Part shown: positions 51,190-63,086 of the stretch, piece after piece
Position numbering within the stretch: position 1 is the first letter of the stretch
Layout of the letters: every line of letters begins with the position of its first letter
NCBI GenBank assembly: GCA_004000515.1
Contig: CP034537.1
Span: 310,001-374,000, forward strand
Reading direction: 5' to 3'
Source of the DNA: Pseudomonas poae
Lineage (GTDB): Bacteria > Pseudomonadota > Gammaproteobacteria > Pseudomonadales > Pseudomonadaceae
Length of the DNA stretch: 64,000 nt
Program-made: the position numbers and the translations under genes
Notes under the pieces: model-generated
The model's database searches: none
Told to the model about the DNA's origin: nothing
The model's input: only the letters and a program-made list of their open reading frames with translations

Positions 51190-52395
51190 TCAATCGGCCT
51201 GACGACGCAGGAATGCCGGGATGTCCAAGTAGTCCAGATCATCTTGCGGATTCGGGCTACGGGACGCCGCAGCACCGGCCTGAGCCTGGTTGCGCATCAC
51301 GGTCGGACGGTCCAGGTCACGGTAGTTAACAGACGGCAGTTCCTGGCGCGCAGGCGCTGGAGCGGCAGCTTGCTGGCTGGCGTGGCTGTTATGGCCAGTG
51401 TGAACGGTGTTGTCGATAACCTTCACAGGCTTCTCGATTTTCGCGCCCAGGCCGGTAGCTACCACGGTTACATGCAGCTCGTCGCGCATATCCGGGTCGA
51501 TAACGGTACCGACTTTGACCATGGCATGCTCGGAAGCGAAGGCTTCGATGATGCTACCCACGTCGGAGTACTCACCCAGGGACAGGTCAGGACCGGCGGT
51601 GATGTTCACCAGGATGCCGCGTGCGCCTTGCAGGTTCACGTCTTCCAGCAACGGGTTGCGGATGGCTGCTTCGGTGGCTTCACGTGCACGGTTAGGACCG
51701 CTGGCGCAGCCAGTGCCCATCATTGCCATGCCCATTTCGCTCATGACAGTACGTACGTCGGCAAAGTCGACGTTGATCATGCCTGGGCGCTTGATGATGT
51801 CGGAGATACCGCGAACGGCACCGGCCAGTACATCGTCAGCCTTGGCGAATGCGGACAGCAGGCTTGCGTCCTTGCCCAGGATGGTCAGCAGCTTCTCGTT
51901 AGGGATGGTGATCAACGAGTCGACGCTTTCAGACAGCAGACGGATGCCTTCGTCGGCGATCTGCATGCGCTTGCGACCTTCGAACGGGAACGGACGGGTT
52001 ACAACAGCAACCGTCAGAATGCCCATTTCCTTGGCCACTTCGGCAATGATCGGTGCAGCACCGGTACCGGTACCGCCGCCCATGCCGGTGGTGATGAACA
52101 CCATGTTGGTGCCTTGCAGCACTTCGGCAATACGCTCGCGGTCTTCCAGTGCGGCTTGACGGCCGACTTCCGGGTTGGCGCCAGCGCCAAGGCCCTTGGT
52201 CACGGCGGTGCCCAATTGCAGGATGGTCCGCGCGCCGATGCTTTTCAGCGCCTGGGCATCAGTGTTGGCGCAGATGAATTCAACGCCTTCAATGTTGCTC
52301 TTGACCATGTGGTTGACAGCGTTGCCGCCGCCACCGCCGACACCGATTACTTTAATAACCGGGCTTGCGGGGATGTTGTCTACGAGTTCGAACAT
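51190..52395 (-). CDS. ftsZ: cell-division GTPase FtsZ
   Basis: 401 residues, intact. The tubulin signature GGGTGTG is in TTGMGGGTGTGAAPII, the N-terminal loop is VGGGGGNAVNHM, and the conserved C-terminal tail LDYLDIPAFLRRQAD binds FtsA/ZipA. FtsZ forms the division ring. It follows ftsA by about 65 bp with a good site (GAGAGGG) and its own start. Confidence 0.98.
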   Translation of the reverse strand: MFELVDNIPASPVIKVIGVGGGGGNAVNHMVKSNIEGVEFICANTDAQALKSIGARTILQLGTAVTKGLGAGANPEVGRQAALEDRERIAEVLQGTNMVFITTGMGGGTGTGAAPIIAEVAKEMGILTVAVVTRPFPFEGRKRMQIADEGIRLLSESVDSLITIPNEKLLTILGKDASLLSAFAKADDVLAGAVRGISDIIKRPGMINVDFADVRTVMSEMGMAMMGTGCASGPNRAREATEAAIRNPLLEDVNLQGARGILVNITAGPDLSLGEYSDVGSIIEAFASEHAMVKVGTVIDPDMRDELHVTVVATGLGAKIEKPVKVIDNTVHTGHNSHASQQAAAPAPARQELPSVNYRDLDRPTVMRNQAQAGAAASRSPNPQDDLDYLDIPAFLRRQAD

Positions 52396-52460
52396 GTTCC
52401 CTCTCCTTTCATTTCTCTAGTTTTTTCGCCTACTGCTTACAACGGTGCTGCGGTAAATCT

Positions 52461-53722
52461 TTAGAAATTGCCTTTTACCCAAGCCTGCAGCCGTTCGAAC
52501 AACGGCGCTTTCGCTTCGTCATCGTTGCGGTAGCTGTCACGAATGCTTGGGCCCGACAGGGAAATGCCGTCGGTCTGCTTTTGCAGTCCGTACAACAGCA
52601 AGCCCACACCGGTGGAATAAATCGGGTTGCGGACCACGTCGCCCAGGCCTTTCACGCCGTGAGGCACGCCCAGGCGAACCGGCATGTGGAAGATTTCCTC
52701 GGCGAGTTCGACCGCGCCTTCCATCTTCGAAGTACCGCCGGTCAGCACGATGCCGGCCGGGATCAAATCTTCGTAGCCGCTGCGACGCAGTTCCGCCTGG
52801 ATCAGGGTGAACAGTTCGTCGTAACGCGGCTCGACCACTTCGGCCAGGGCCTGGCGCGACAGTTCGCGCGGTGGACGGTCGCCCACGCTTGGCACCTTGA
52901 TGGTCTCGCCGGCACCGGCCAGTTTGGCCAGGGCGCAGGCGTAGCGGATCTTGATTTCTTCGGCGTACTGGGTCGGTGTCCGCAGCGCCATGGCGATATC
53001 GTTGGTCACCTGGTCGCCGGCAATCGGGATCACGGCGGTGTGACGGATCGCACCTTCGGTGAAGATCGCGATGTCGGTGGTGCCGCCGCCGATGTCCACC
53101 AGGCACACGCCCAGTTCTTTTCGTCGTCGGTCAGTACCGAGTAGGCCGAGGCCAACTGCTCAAGAATGATGTCGTCGATTTCCAGGCCACAGCGGCGCAC
53201 GCATTTTTCAATGTTTTGTGCGGCGTTGACCGCGCAGGTCACCACGTGGACCTTGGCTTCCAGGCGTACACCCGACATGCCTAGCGGCTCGCGAACGCCT
53301 TCCTGGTTATCGATCACGTAGTCCTGCGGCAGGGTGTGCAATACGCGCTGGTCAGCCGGAATCGCAACGGCCTGGGCAGCGTCGAGTACACGCTCAAGGT
53401 CGGCCGAGCTGACTTCACGGTCGCGGATCGCCACGATGCCGTGGGAGTTCAGGCTGCGGATATGGTTGCCGGCCACGCCGACGAACGCCGAGTGAATCCG
53501 GCAACCGGCCATCAGCTGCGCTTCTTCGATAGCGCGCTGGATCGATTGCACGGTGGACTCGATGTTCACCACCACGCCCTTCTTCAGGCCCCGGGACGGA
53601 TGCGTGCCAATACCGACGATCTCGATCACGCCGTCTTCACCGACCTCGCCCACCAGCGCCACCACCTTGGAGGTGCCGATATCGAGACCGACGATCATTT
53701 TGCCGCTTTGCACGTTTGCCAT
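52461..53722 (-). CDS. ftsA: cell-division protein FtsA (frameshifted near 53116)
   Basis: Actin-like ATPase that anchors FtsZ to the membrane. It begins MANVQSGKMIVGLDIGTSKV; the phosphate loops are VDIGGGTTDIAIF and VLTGGTSKMEG; the C-terminal amphipathic tail (LFERLQAWVKGNF) is present. A G of the coding strand is missing near 53116 (expected DDEKELGVCLVDIGGG). Restored it is 420 residues. It sits about 15 bp after ftsQ. Confidence 0.96.
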
Positions 53723-53737
53723 GGGTCCTGCCTCTTC

Positions 53738-54607
53738 TTAATTCTTCGCGACAGCGGGTTGCGCTGCCGTGGGCGCAGCCGGTTCACGCCAGCCGACGGC
53801 AAGGCCGTTGGCGTAACGCAGGTCGACGCTCGCAATGTTCGTAATCTGTTCTTTCAAGGTCTTGTCGTAGATGGCAATGAAGCGGCGCATCTTTTCCACC
53901 AAGCGGTCGCGTCCCAGCAACAACTGGATGCCCGGGCCGGAACTGCCTGCCCCGGTCGTCAAAAACCAGCTACCCCGTTCACGCAGTTCCAGGCGTGCAA
54001 TGGAGAAGCCCATAGGCCGCAGCATCTGGCTCAAGGCCTGGTACTGCTGCATCACTTGCTGCTGCGCCCGCTGCGGCCCGAACAGCTGCGGCAGGTGCTC
54101 GTAGTTGGCCAGCTCACGCGGGGTGAACGCCTGGCCCTGGTTGTTCAACAGCGCTTCGTCACCCCAACGGGCCACGGGCAGTTGTTCTTCCAGACGGATC
54201 GTCACCTGGTCCGGCCAGACGCGGCGGACTTCGGCGTGGGCGATCCACGGCATTTGCTCCAGCTCCGAGCGCATACCCGCCAAGTCGATGGTGAAGAAGC
54301 TCGCCGCCAGGTACGGGCCGATACGCTGCTGCACCGCTTGCTGGCTGATGTAGCTCAAGTCGCCCTGCACGCTGATCTTGGTGATCGGTCGATCGGCATA
54401 GGGCAACAGACGCTGCGCGCCTTCGTAGGTTCCAAAGCCCAACACCACCAGCAGCACCGGCCAGAACAGCGCCTTGAGGAAACCAAAGTTGGCTTTCGGC
54501 AAGCGCACCGACATCGGCTCTTTAGCCACCATTCGGCTGGCACCCCGGGGCACCGGTTTGCGACCGGGTGCTTGTGGGGGCTGATGACGAAGCGATGCGC
54601 CGTTCAT
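53738..54607 (-). CDS. ftsQ: cell-division protein FtsQ
   Basis: 289 residues: a short cytoplasmic tail, one TM ([18 protein letters not shown]), a POTRA domain ([19 protein letters not shown]) and a beta domain. The start is ATG 54607 ([11 protein letters not shown]) rather than the upstream frame, which extends into ddlB. FtsQ bridges early and late division proteins. It overlaps none of its neighbours; the gap to ddlB is 4 bp. Confidence 0.94.
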   Translation of the reverse strand: MNGASLRHQPPQAPGRKPVPRGASRMVAKEPMSVRLPKANFGFLKALFWPVLLVVLGFGTYEGAQRLLPYADRPITKISVQGDLSYISQQAVQQRIGPYLAASFFTIDLAGMRSELEQMPWIAHAEVRRVWPDQVTIRLEEQLPVARWGDEALLNNQGQAFTPRELANYEHLPQLFGPQRAQQQVMQQYQALSQMLRPMGFSIARLELRERGSWFLTTGAGSSGPGIQLLLGRDRLVEKMRRFIAIYDKTLKEQITNIASVDLRYANGLAVGWREPAAPTAAQPAVAKN

Positions 54608-54611
54608 GTTC

Positions 54612-55563
<952 letters not shown>

Positions 55564-55567
<4 letters not shown>

Positions 55568-57009
55568 TTCGACGCTCCCTTGGCAGCAGCGAACAGCGGG
55601 CTCGCCAGCAATTTAGGGGCAAGGCCGCCAATGTCACCGGCACCCTGGCACAGCAAAATGTCGCCGGCACGCAGCAGCGGCTTGACGATCGGCGCCAGGT
55701 CTACGCCACGCTCGATGTAGATCGGGTCCAATTGACCGCGCTGACGGATGCTGTTGCACAGCTTGCGGCTGTCCGCCCCCGGGATCGGCTCTTCACCCGC
55801 CGGGTAGACTTCCATCAGCAGCAGCACGTTGGCATCGGCCAGTACATTGACAAAATCGTCGTACAAGTCGCGCGTACGGCTATAGCGGTGCGGTTGGTAA
55901 ACCATTACCAAACGGCGCTCCGGCCAACCGCCGCGGACAGCCTTGATCACCGCGGCCACTTCAGTCGGGTGGTGACCGTAGTCATCCACCAGCATCACGT
56001 CACCGCCTTCTACCGGCAACTGGCCGTAGACCTGGAAGCGACGACCCACGCCGGCAAAGCGCGACAGGCCTTCAACGATGGCTTCATCGCTGACGCCCTC
56101 ATCGGTGGCGATGCAAATGGTCGCCAGGGAGTTGAGTACGTTGTGGTTGCCCGGCATGTTGACCGAGACGTCCAGCGGCTCGCGGTCGGGGCGCAGTACG
56201 GTGAAGAAGGTTTGCATGCCTTTCTGACGCACATTGATCGCACGCACATCGGCGTCTTCGCTGAAGCCATAGGTCACGGTTGGGCGCTTGACCAACGGCA
56301 GGATCTCGCGCACGACCGGATCGTCCAGGCACACCACGGCCAAACCATAGAACGGCAGGTTGTGCAGGAATTCGACGAAGGTTTTCTTCAACTTGTTGAA
56401 GTCACCGTCGTAGGTGGCCATGTGGTCTTCGTCGATGTTGGTGACCACGGCAACCAGCGGCTGCAGGTGCAGGAAGCTCGCGTCACTTTCATCGGCTTCG
56501 GCAATCAGGTACCGGCTGGTGCCAAGCTGGGCATTGGTGCCCGCTGCATTCAGGCGGCCACCAATCACAAAGGTCGGGTCCAGGCCACCGGCGGCGAACA
56601 CTGAGGCGATCAGGCTGGTGGTGGTGGTTTTGCCGTGGGTACCGGCGACGGCGATGCCGTGGCGATAGCGCATCAGCTCGGCCAGCATCTCGGCGCGTGG
56701 CACCACGGGAATACGGCGCTCAAGGGCGGTGGCCACTTCCGGGTTGGAGGTGTTCACGGCACTGGACACCACCAGCACGTCGGCCTCGGCAGCGTTCTCG
56801 GCACGGTGGCCGATGAAGATTTGCGCACCGAAGGTTTTCAGGCGATCAGTGACCGGCGACTCTTTCAAGTCGGAGCCAGACACCTGGTATCCCAGGTTCA
56901 GCAATACTTCGGCAATGCCGCACATGCCCACACCGCCGATACCGACGAAGTGGATGCGACGGATGCGGCGCATCTCGGGTTGTGGCATGGCTTTCTGATT
57001 CTCAACCAT
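55564..57009 (-). CDS. murC: UDP-N-acetylmuramate-L-alanine ligase
   Basis: 481 residues, intact. The N-terminal [16 protein letters not shown] binds UDP-MurNAc, the ATP loop is [12 protein letters not shown], and [10 protein letters not shown] is in the C-terminal domain. Start ATG 57009 overlaps the murG stop by a few bases. Mur ligases add the peptide stem one residue at a time. Confidence 0.97.
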
Positions 57010-58072
57010 GGGCCACCTCCAGGCAGATATCGACCACGGTGCGGGTTGCGTCAGGTTTGGCCAGGCGGCTTGCGGTGCTCGCCATGCTGTTGAGTCGTTC
57101 CGGTTGCATCAAAACCTCGGTCAGGCGTGCGGCCAAATCGGCGGCGCCAGTCGTTCTTTGCGGCAGCAGGAAGGCAGCGCCCTCCCCGGCCAAATATTCG
57201 GCGTTGCGGGTCTGGTGATCGTCGATCGCATGGGGCAAAGGCACCAGCAAGGACGGCAGACCGGCGGCAGCCAGTTCACTGACGGTCAGCGCACCGGAGC
57301 GGCAGACCACCAGGTCGGCCCAGCCATAGGCTTGGGCCATGTCTTTGATGAAGGGCTGTACGTTCGCCTCTACACCCGCTTCGCGATAACGCGTAGCGGT
57401 GACTTCACCGTGGTTTTTGCCAGCCTGATGGAAGACTTCCGGACGCAATTCCACAGGGAGTTGCGCCAGCGCTTCCGGCAGCAGTTTGTTCAACGGCTCG
57501 GACCCCAGGCTTCCGCCCATGATCAGCAGGTGCGCCTTGCGTCCGGGCAACGCTTCACGGGCGATGTCCATAAACAGTTCGGTGCGCACCGGATTGCCGG
57601 TGGTACGCAGTTTGTCCGATGCACCAAAGGTCTTCGGAAAGGCCTCGCACACCCGTGCTGCCAGGGGCACCAGCAAACGGTTGGCGGTACCGGCCACGGC
57701 GTTCTGCTCGTGCACGATCACCGGCACGCCAGCGAGTCGAGCCGCAACGCCACCAGGACCGGTCACATAACCGCCAAAGCCCAGCACGCAGACCGGCTTC
57801 AATTCACGAATTACTTTGCGCGCTTGCCATACTGCCTTGAGCAATACGAACGGCGCCTTGAGCAGGGACAACTTGCCCTTGCCGCGCAGGCCGGTGACGT
57901 TGATCAGATGCAACGGCAAACCCGCATTCGGCACCAATTCATTTTCGATTCCACGTGGCGTGCCCAACCAGTGCACGGTGTAGCCACGGTTCTGAAACTC
58001 ACGTGCACACGCCAAGGCCGGGAACACGTGGCCCCCGGTGCCGCCTGCCATGATCAGCACGTTAGCGCCCAT
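57002..58072 (-). CDS. murG: UDP-N-acetylglucosamine-MurNAc-pentapeptide transferase
   Basis: 356 residues. [14 protein letters not shown] is the N-terminal glycine-rich loop and [20 protein letters not shown] the UDP-GlcNAc-binding motif. It makes lipid II at the inner face of the membrane. ATG 58072 ([14 protein letters not shown]) overlaps the ftsW end; the earlier in-frame ATG would extend further into ftsW. Confidence 0.97.
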   Translation of the reverse strand: MGANVLIMAGGTGGHVFPALACAREFQNRGYTVHWLGTPRGIENELVPNAGLPLHLINVTGLRGKGKLSLLKAPFVLLKAVWQARKVIRELKPVCVLGFGGYVTGPGGVAARLAGVPVIVHEQNAVAGTANRLLVPLAARVCEAFPKTFGASDKLRTTGNPVRTELFMDIAREALPGRKAHLLIMGGSLGSEPLNKLLPEALAQLPVELRPEVFHQAGKNHGEVTATRYREAGVEANVQPFIKDMAQAYGWADLVVCRSGALTVSELAAAGLPSLLVPLPHAIDDHQTRNAEYLAGEGAAFLLPQRTTGAADLAARLTEVLMQPERLNSMASTASRLAKPDATRTVVDICLEVAHG

Positions 58073-59285
58073 GGGTCGGCTCCTCGGCAAAGTCGCTTTC
58101 ACTGAATTCCATCTCTTCGCTACCCAAGTGGGTTCGACTCTCCCATTCGATGCGCAGCAACAAACCGAGACAGGCGCAGCAAATCACCAACGAACTGCCG
58201 CCGTAACTGAGGAACGGCAAGGTCAGGCCCTTGGTCGGCAGCAGGCCGACGTTTACACCGATATTGATCAGGAACTGGCCGATCCACAGGAACGACAAGC
58301 CGTACGCCACATACGCGGCGAAATACTGTTTAGCCTTCTCAGCCCACAGGCCGATGTACATGCCGCGTACACACACGAACACGAACAGCGCGACGGTGCA
58401 CAGCGAACCCACGACGCCCAGTTCTTCGGCGAGTACCGAGAACACGAAGTCGGTGTGCGCTTCCGGCAGGTAGAACTGCTTCTGCACGCTGTTACCCAGG
58501 CCCACGCCCAGCCACTCGCCGCGACCAAAGGCGATGAGTGCCTGGGTCAACTGGTAGCCGGAGCCGAACTGGTCGGACCACGGGTCGGTAAAGGTAATCA
58601 GACGGGCCATCCGGTACGGTTGCGCCTGCACCAGAATCGTTACCGCAGCGACCGCCAGCACCACCATCAAGGTGAAACGGAACAAGCCCACGCCACCGAG
58701 GAACAGCATCGCCGCAGCGGCCCCCATCATCACGACGGTGGCACCGAAGTCAGGCTCCATCAGCAACAGGCCAGCCATAGGCAGCAGCACAATGAACGGC
58801 TTGAAAAAGCCCATCCAGCTTTCGCGCACTTCTTTCTGGCGGCGCACCAGGTAGCCGGCGAGGTAGATCACCACGAACACCTTGGCGATTTCCGAAGGCT
58901 GCACGTTGAACGCACCGAAGCCGATCCAACGCATCGAACCGTTCACCTCCCGGCCAATGCCGGGCAGGATCACCATGATCAGCAAACCAAACGCACCGAT
59001 GAGCATCAGCCAGCCCAGGCGCTGCCAGGTGGCGATAGGGATCATCATCGTCACGATGCATGCGCCGAGGCCGAGCACCAGGTAAACCAGGTGACGGATC
59101 ATCATGTACAGGGTGTTGCCCGATTGCACCGCAGCCACTTCGGACGATGCCGAGGTGATCATCACCAGGCCCAGGCCCAGCAGCGCCAGGCAACCGGCAA
59201 GCATCGGGAAATCGAGGTCGATACCGCGCCCGGTAATGATCGGCGACGGGTACGGCTTGATGATGTTCCGGAAATTGATGCTCAT
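58062..59285 (-). CDS. ftsW: SEDS peptidoglycan glycosyltransferase FtsW
   Basis: 407 residues with about ten TM segments; MRWIGFGAFNVQPSEIAKVF and YGGSSLVICCACLGLLL are SEDS signatures, and the catalytic Asp region PWSDQFGSGYQ is present. ATG 59285 (MSINFRNII) overlaps the murD stop; the upstream extension is inside murD. It polymerises septal glycan with PBP3. Confidence 0.96.
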   Translation of the reverse strand: MSINFRNIIKPYPSPIITGRGIDLDFPMLAGCLALLGLGLVMITSASSEVAAVQSGNTLYMMIRHLVYLVLGLGACIVTMMIPIATWQRLGWLMLIGAFGLLIMVILPGIGREVNGSMRWIGFGAFNVQPSEIAKVFVVIYLAGYLVRRQKEVRESWMGFFKPFIVLLPMAGLLLMEPDFGATVVMMGAAAAMLFLGGVGLFRFTLMVVLAVAAVTILVQAQPYRMARLITFTDPWSDQFGSGYQLTQALIAFGRGEWLGVGLGNSVQKQFYLPEAHTDFVFSVLAEELGVVGSLCTVALFVFVCVRGMYIGLWAEKAKQYFAAYVAYGLSFLWIGQFLINIGVNVGLLPTKGLTLPFLSYGGSSLVICCACLGLLLRIEWESRTHLGSEEMEFSESDFAEEPTHGR

Positions 59286-60627
59286 GCCAAGCCCTCCACG
59301 GCGCGCGCGAACAACTGGCCGCGCTCTTCGTAGTTCTTGAACATGTCGAAACTGGCACACGCCGGCGACAGCAGCACCGCGTCGCCCGGCTGGGCCAGGG
59401 CCCTGCATTGGGCAATCGCGTCGTCCAGGGAGGAGGCACGCACTTGCGGCACGGCGTCACCCAGGGCGGCGGCGATCAGGTCGGAGTCACGGCCCATCAG
59501 CACCACGGCGCGGCAATGCTCGCTCACAGGGCCTTTGAGATCCTTGAAATCGGCACCCTTGCCGTCACCACCGGCGATCAGCACGAGCTTGCCTTCGATA
59601 TCGGCGCCCAGGCCTTCGATGGCAGCCAGGGCCGCACCGACGTTGGTGGCCTTGGAGTCGTTGTAATAGCTGACGCCGTCGAGGTCGCGTACCCATTGGC
59701 AGCGATGCTCAAGGCCGCCAAAGGTCCGCAGGGCCGACAGCATGGCGTCGAACGGTAGGCCAACGGCATGCCCCAGTGCCAGGGCCGCAAGGGCATTGGA
59801 CTGGTTATGGGCGCCACGAATTTTCAACTCGCGCACCGGCATCAGGTTCTGGAATTCGAAGGCCAGGTATTTCTCACCGTTCTCTTCACGAATGCCGAAA
59901 GCTTTGAAATCGGGTTTGCTCAGGCCAAAGGTCCAGCATGGCAGGCCCTCACCCATCAGCGGACGGCTCAGGGCATCCTGACGGTTGACCACGACCTGCT
60001 TGGCGCCACGGAAGATCCGGTGCTTGGCCAAGTGATAAGCCGGCAGGCCGCTGTAGCGGTCCATGTGGTCTTCACTCACGTTCAGCACGGTTGCCACTTC
60101 GGCACCGAGATCATGAGTGGTTTCCAGTTGGAAGCTCGACAGCTCCATCACGTACAGCTCGATGTCATCGCTGAGCAGGTCCAGCGCCGGCGTACCAAGG
60201 TTGCCGCCCACCGCGACACGCTTGCCCGCCGCAGCCGCCATCTCGCCGACCAACGTGGTGACGGTGCTTTTCGCGTTGGAACCGCTGATGGCGATGATCG
60301 GCGCCTGCGCGTTACGCGCGAACAGGTCGATATCGCCGGACAGCTTCACGCCACGCGCGGCTGCCGCTTGCAGGGCCGGTGTCGCCAGGGCCAGGCCAGG
60401 GCTCACGTAGAGCTCATCGGCACGGCACAGAAACTCGACATCCAGCTCGCCACAACGCACTTCCACGTGCGGGTAGTCACGGCGCAGCGTGACCAGCTCC
60501 GGTGGATTTTCCGCGTATCGGCCACGGCAAACGGCTTGCCCCGGTTCGCCAGGAAGCGAACCAGGGACATGCCGCTCTTGCCGAGGCCGACAACGATGCG
60601 GAAGTGGTCTGAAGCGATCAGGGACAC
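59282..60627 (-). CDS. murD: UDP-MurNAc-L-alanine-D-glutamate ligase (frameshifted near 60511)
   Basis: MSLIASDHFRIVVGLGKSG is the N-terminus. The ATP loop is GSNAKSTVTTL, and NVSEDHMDRYSG the metal site. One G is missing on the coding strand near 60511 (expected DTRENPPELVTLRRDYPHVE). Restored it is 448 residues. It lies 6 bp after mraY. Confidence 0.95.
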
Positions 60628-60633
60628 TCGTTT

Positions 60634-61716
60634 CTACCTCAGTTTCAGGGTGGCAAGGCCAACCAGTACCAGAATCACGGTGATGATCCAGAAGCGCACG
60701 ATCACGCGCGGCTCGGGCCAGCCCTTGAGTTCAAAGTGGTGGTGAATCGGCGCCATGCGGAACACGCGGCGCCCGGTCAATTTGAAGGAGGCCACCTGGA
60801 TGACCACCGACAGGGTTTCCATCACGAACACACCGCCCATGATGAACAGCACGATTTCCTGGCGAACGATCACCGCGATGGTGCCCAAGGCCGCGCCCAG
60901 CGCCAGTGCGCCGACGTCACCCATGAAGACTTGCGCCGGGTAGGTGTTGAACCACAGGAAGCCCAGGCCGGCACCGATCAGTGCGCCGCAGAACACGATC
61001 AACTCACCCGCGCCCGGTACATAGGGGATCAGCAGGTATTCAGCGAATTTCACGTTACCCGACAGGTAGCAGAAGATGCCGAGCGCGCCGCCCACCATCA
61101 CTGTCGGCATGATCGCCAGGCCATCGAGGCCATCGGTGAGGTTAACGGCGTTGCTGGAGCCGACGATCACAAAATAGGTCAGCACCACGAAGCCGACGCC
61201 CAGTGGAATGCTGGCGTCCTTGAGCATCGGGATGATCAGGGTGGTTTCTACTGCGCTTGGCGCCGTGGTGTAGAGGAAAATCGCCGCGCCCAGGCCGAAC
61301 ACCGACTGCCAGAAGTACTTCCAGCGGCTTGGCAGCCCTTTCGAGTTTTTCTCGATGACCTTGCGGTAGTCATCCACCCAGCCGATGGCGCCGAACAACA
61401 AGGTCACCAGCAGCACGGTCCACACGTAACGGTTGTGCAGGTCGGCCCACAGCAAGGTGCTGATACCGATGGACGACAGGATCAACGCACCGCCCATGGT
61501 CGGGGTGCCGGATTTGGACAGGTGCGACTGCGGGCCGTCATTACGAACCGATTGACCAATTTGCAGGTTCTGCAGGGTGCGGATCATCCACGGCCCTAAA
61601 AACAGCGACAGAGACAGCGCCGTCAGCACACCCAGGATCCCGCGCAGGGTCAGGTACTGAAAGACCGCGAAGCCTTTGTGGAACTGTTGCAGATACTCAG
61701 CCAGCAGCAGCAGCAT
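60634..61716 (-). CDS. mraY: phospho-MurNAc-pentapeptide translocase
   Basis: 360 residues, ten TM segments, intact. The catalytic aspartates are in [23 protein letters not shown] and the [15 protein letters not shown] loop. It makes lipid I. The start ATG 61716 ([16 protein letters not shown]) overlaps the murF stop. Confidence 0.97.
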   Translation of the reverse strand: MLLLLAEYLQQFHKGFAVFQYLTLRGILGVLTALSLSLFLGPWMIRTLQNLQIGQSVRNDGPQSHLSKSGTPTMGGALILSSIGISTLLWADLHNRYVWTVLLVTLLFGAIGWVDDYRKVIEKNSKGLPSRWKYFWQSVFGLGAAIFLYTTAPSAVETTLIIPMLKDASIPLGVGFVVLTYFVIVGSSNAVNLTDGLDGLAIMPTVMVGGALGIFCYLSGNVKFAEYLLIPYVPGAGELIVFCGALIGAGLGFLWFNTYPAQVFMGDVGALALGAALGTIAVIVRQEIVLFIMGGVFVMETLSVVIQVASFKLTGRRVFRMAPIHHHFELKGWPEPRVIVRFWIITVILVLVGLATLKLR

Positions 61717-63086
61717 TAATGTTTCTCCGTACTTGAGCCACACAAGGCCGCGACGACGTTTTCCATCACCGCGCTGCGCGATCCCTTGATCAAAATGGTT
61801 GTGTGTTTGTCTTGTTCAGCCGCAGTCAGCGCCTGGATCAGCTCGGCCTGGGTGGCGAAATGGTGCGCGCCGGGGCCGAAGGCGTTGACGGCATGGGCCA
61901 TATTTGTACCCACGGCGTAAAGCGCATCGGCTTTGCCAACGGCGTAGGCACCGACTTCGCGGTGGCCTTGCTCAGCCCAGTCGCCCAACTCACCGATATC
62001 GCCCAGCACCAGCACCTTGCGCCCGGCAAAGGTTTTAAGCAGGTCTACCGCAGCATTGATCGAGGACGGGTTGGCGTTGTAGGTGTCGTCAATCACGCGC
62101 ATGCCATTGGTCGCCAACTGCGCCACGGTGCGGCCTTGACCGGCTGCACCGCGCCCAGGCCAGTAGCGATACCGAACAGCGATACGCCCAAGGCATGGGC
62201 GGCTGCAGCAGCAGCCAAGGCGTTAGCAACGTTGTGGTTGCCCAGCAAGTTCAACTGCACGTGCTCGCTGCCTTGCGGGGTATGCAAGGTGAAGGACGGG
62301 CATCCACGCGCATCGACCGTGATGTCGGACGCATGGAAATCAGCCGCAGCGTTGAGCACGGCAAACGTCAACACCTTGCGACCGGCGGCGCGTGCACGCC
62401 AGGTCTCAAAGGCCTTGTCGTCAAGATTCAATACAGCGGTGCCCGAGGCATCGAGCCCCTCAAGGATCTCGCCCTTGGCTTCGACGATCTTTTTCCGGGC
62501 CGCCGAACTCGCCCACGTGGGCCGTACCGGCGTTGTTGATAATGGCCACATGGGGCTTGGTCAGCGCCACGGTGTAGGCGATTTCGCCAACACGCGATGC
62601 ACCCAGTTCAATCACCGCCGCCGTGTGTTCCGGAGCCAGTTCGAGCAGGGTCAGCGGTGCACCGAAATCATTGTTCAGGTTGCCACGGGTAGCCAGGACC
62701 GGCCCGCGCGTACGCAAGATGCCCGCCAGCAGTTCCTTGACCGTGGTCTTGCCGCTGGAGCCGGTAATGGCTGCAACGGGCTTGTCGAAAGCGGCGCGGT
62801 TCAAGGCACCCAATTGGCCGAGGGCCAACCGGGTATCGGCTACCAGCAATTGCGGCAAGGTGGAATCTGCCACTTCACGCTGCACCAAGGCACCCACTGC
62901 ACCTTTGGCGGCGACGTCATTCAGGTAGTCGTGACCATCGAAACGCGGGCCTGCCAGTGCGACAAACAGTTGCCCGGGCTTGATGTTGCGACTGTCGATA
63001 CTGACCCCGTCGAAGCTGCAATCGCTCGACAGTACGCGGGCCGACAGGGCCTGGGTCAGTTCGCTGAATTTCATCGCTTTAAGCAT
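61716..63086 (-). CDS. murF: UDP-MurNAc-tripeptide-D-Ala-D-Ala ligase (two indels)
   Basis: ATP loop [12 protein letters not shown], then [13 protein letters not shown] and [14 protein letters not shown]. Two errors break it into three frames: an extra base at about 62497 (expected [19 protein letters not shown]) and a missing base near 62134 (expected [17 protein letters not shown]). Restored it is about 456 residues. ATG 63086 ([12 protein letters not shown]) overlaps the murE stop. Confidence 0.94.

Noticed and set aside
61716..63086. murF as three separate genes
   Set aside because: The three frames concatenate into one normal MurF after adding one base and removing another.
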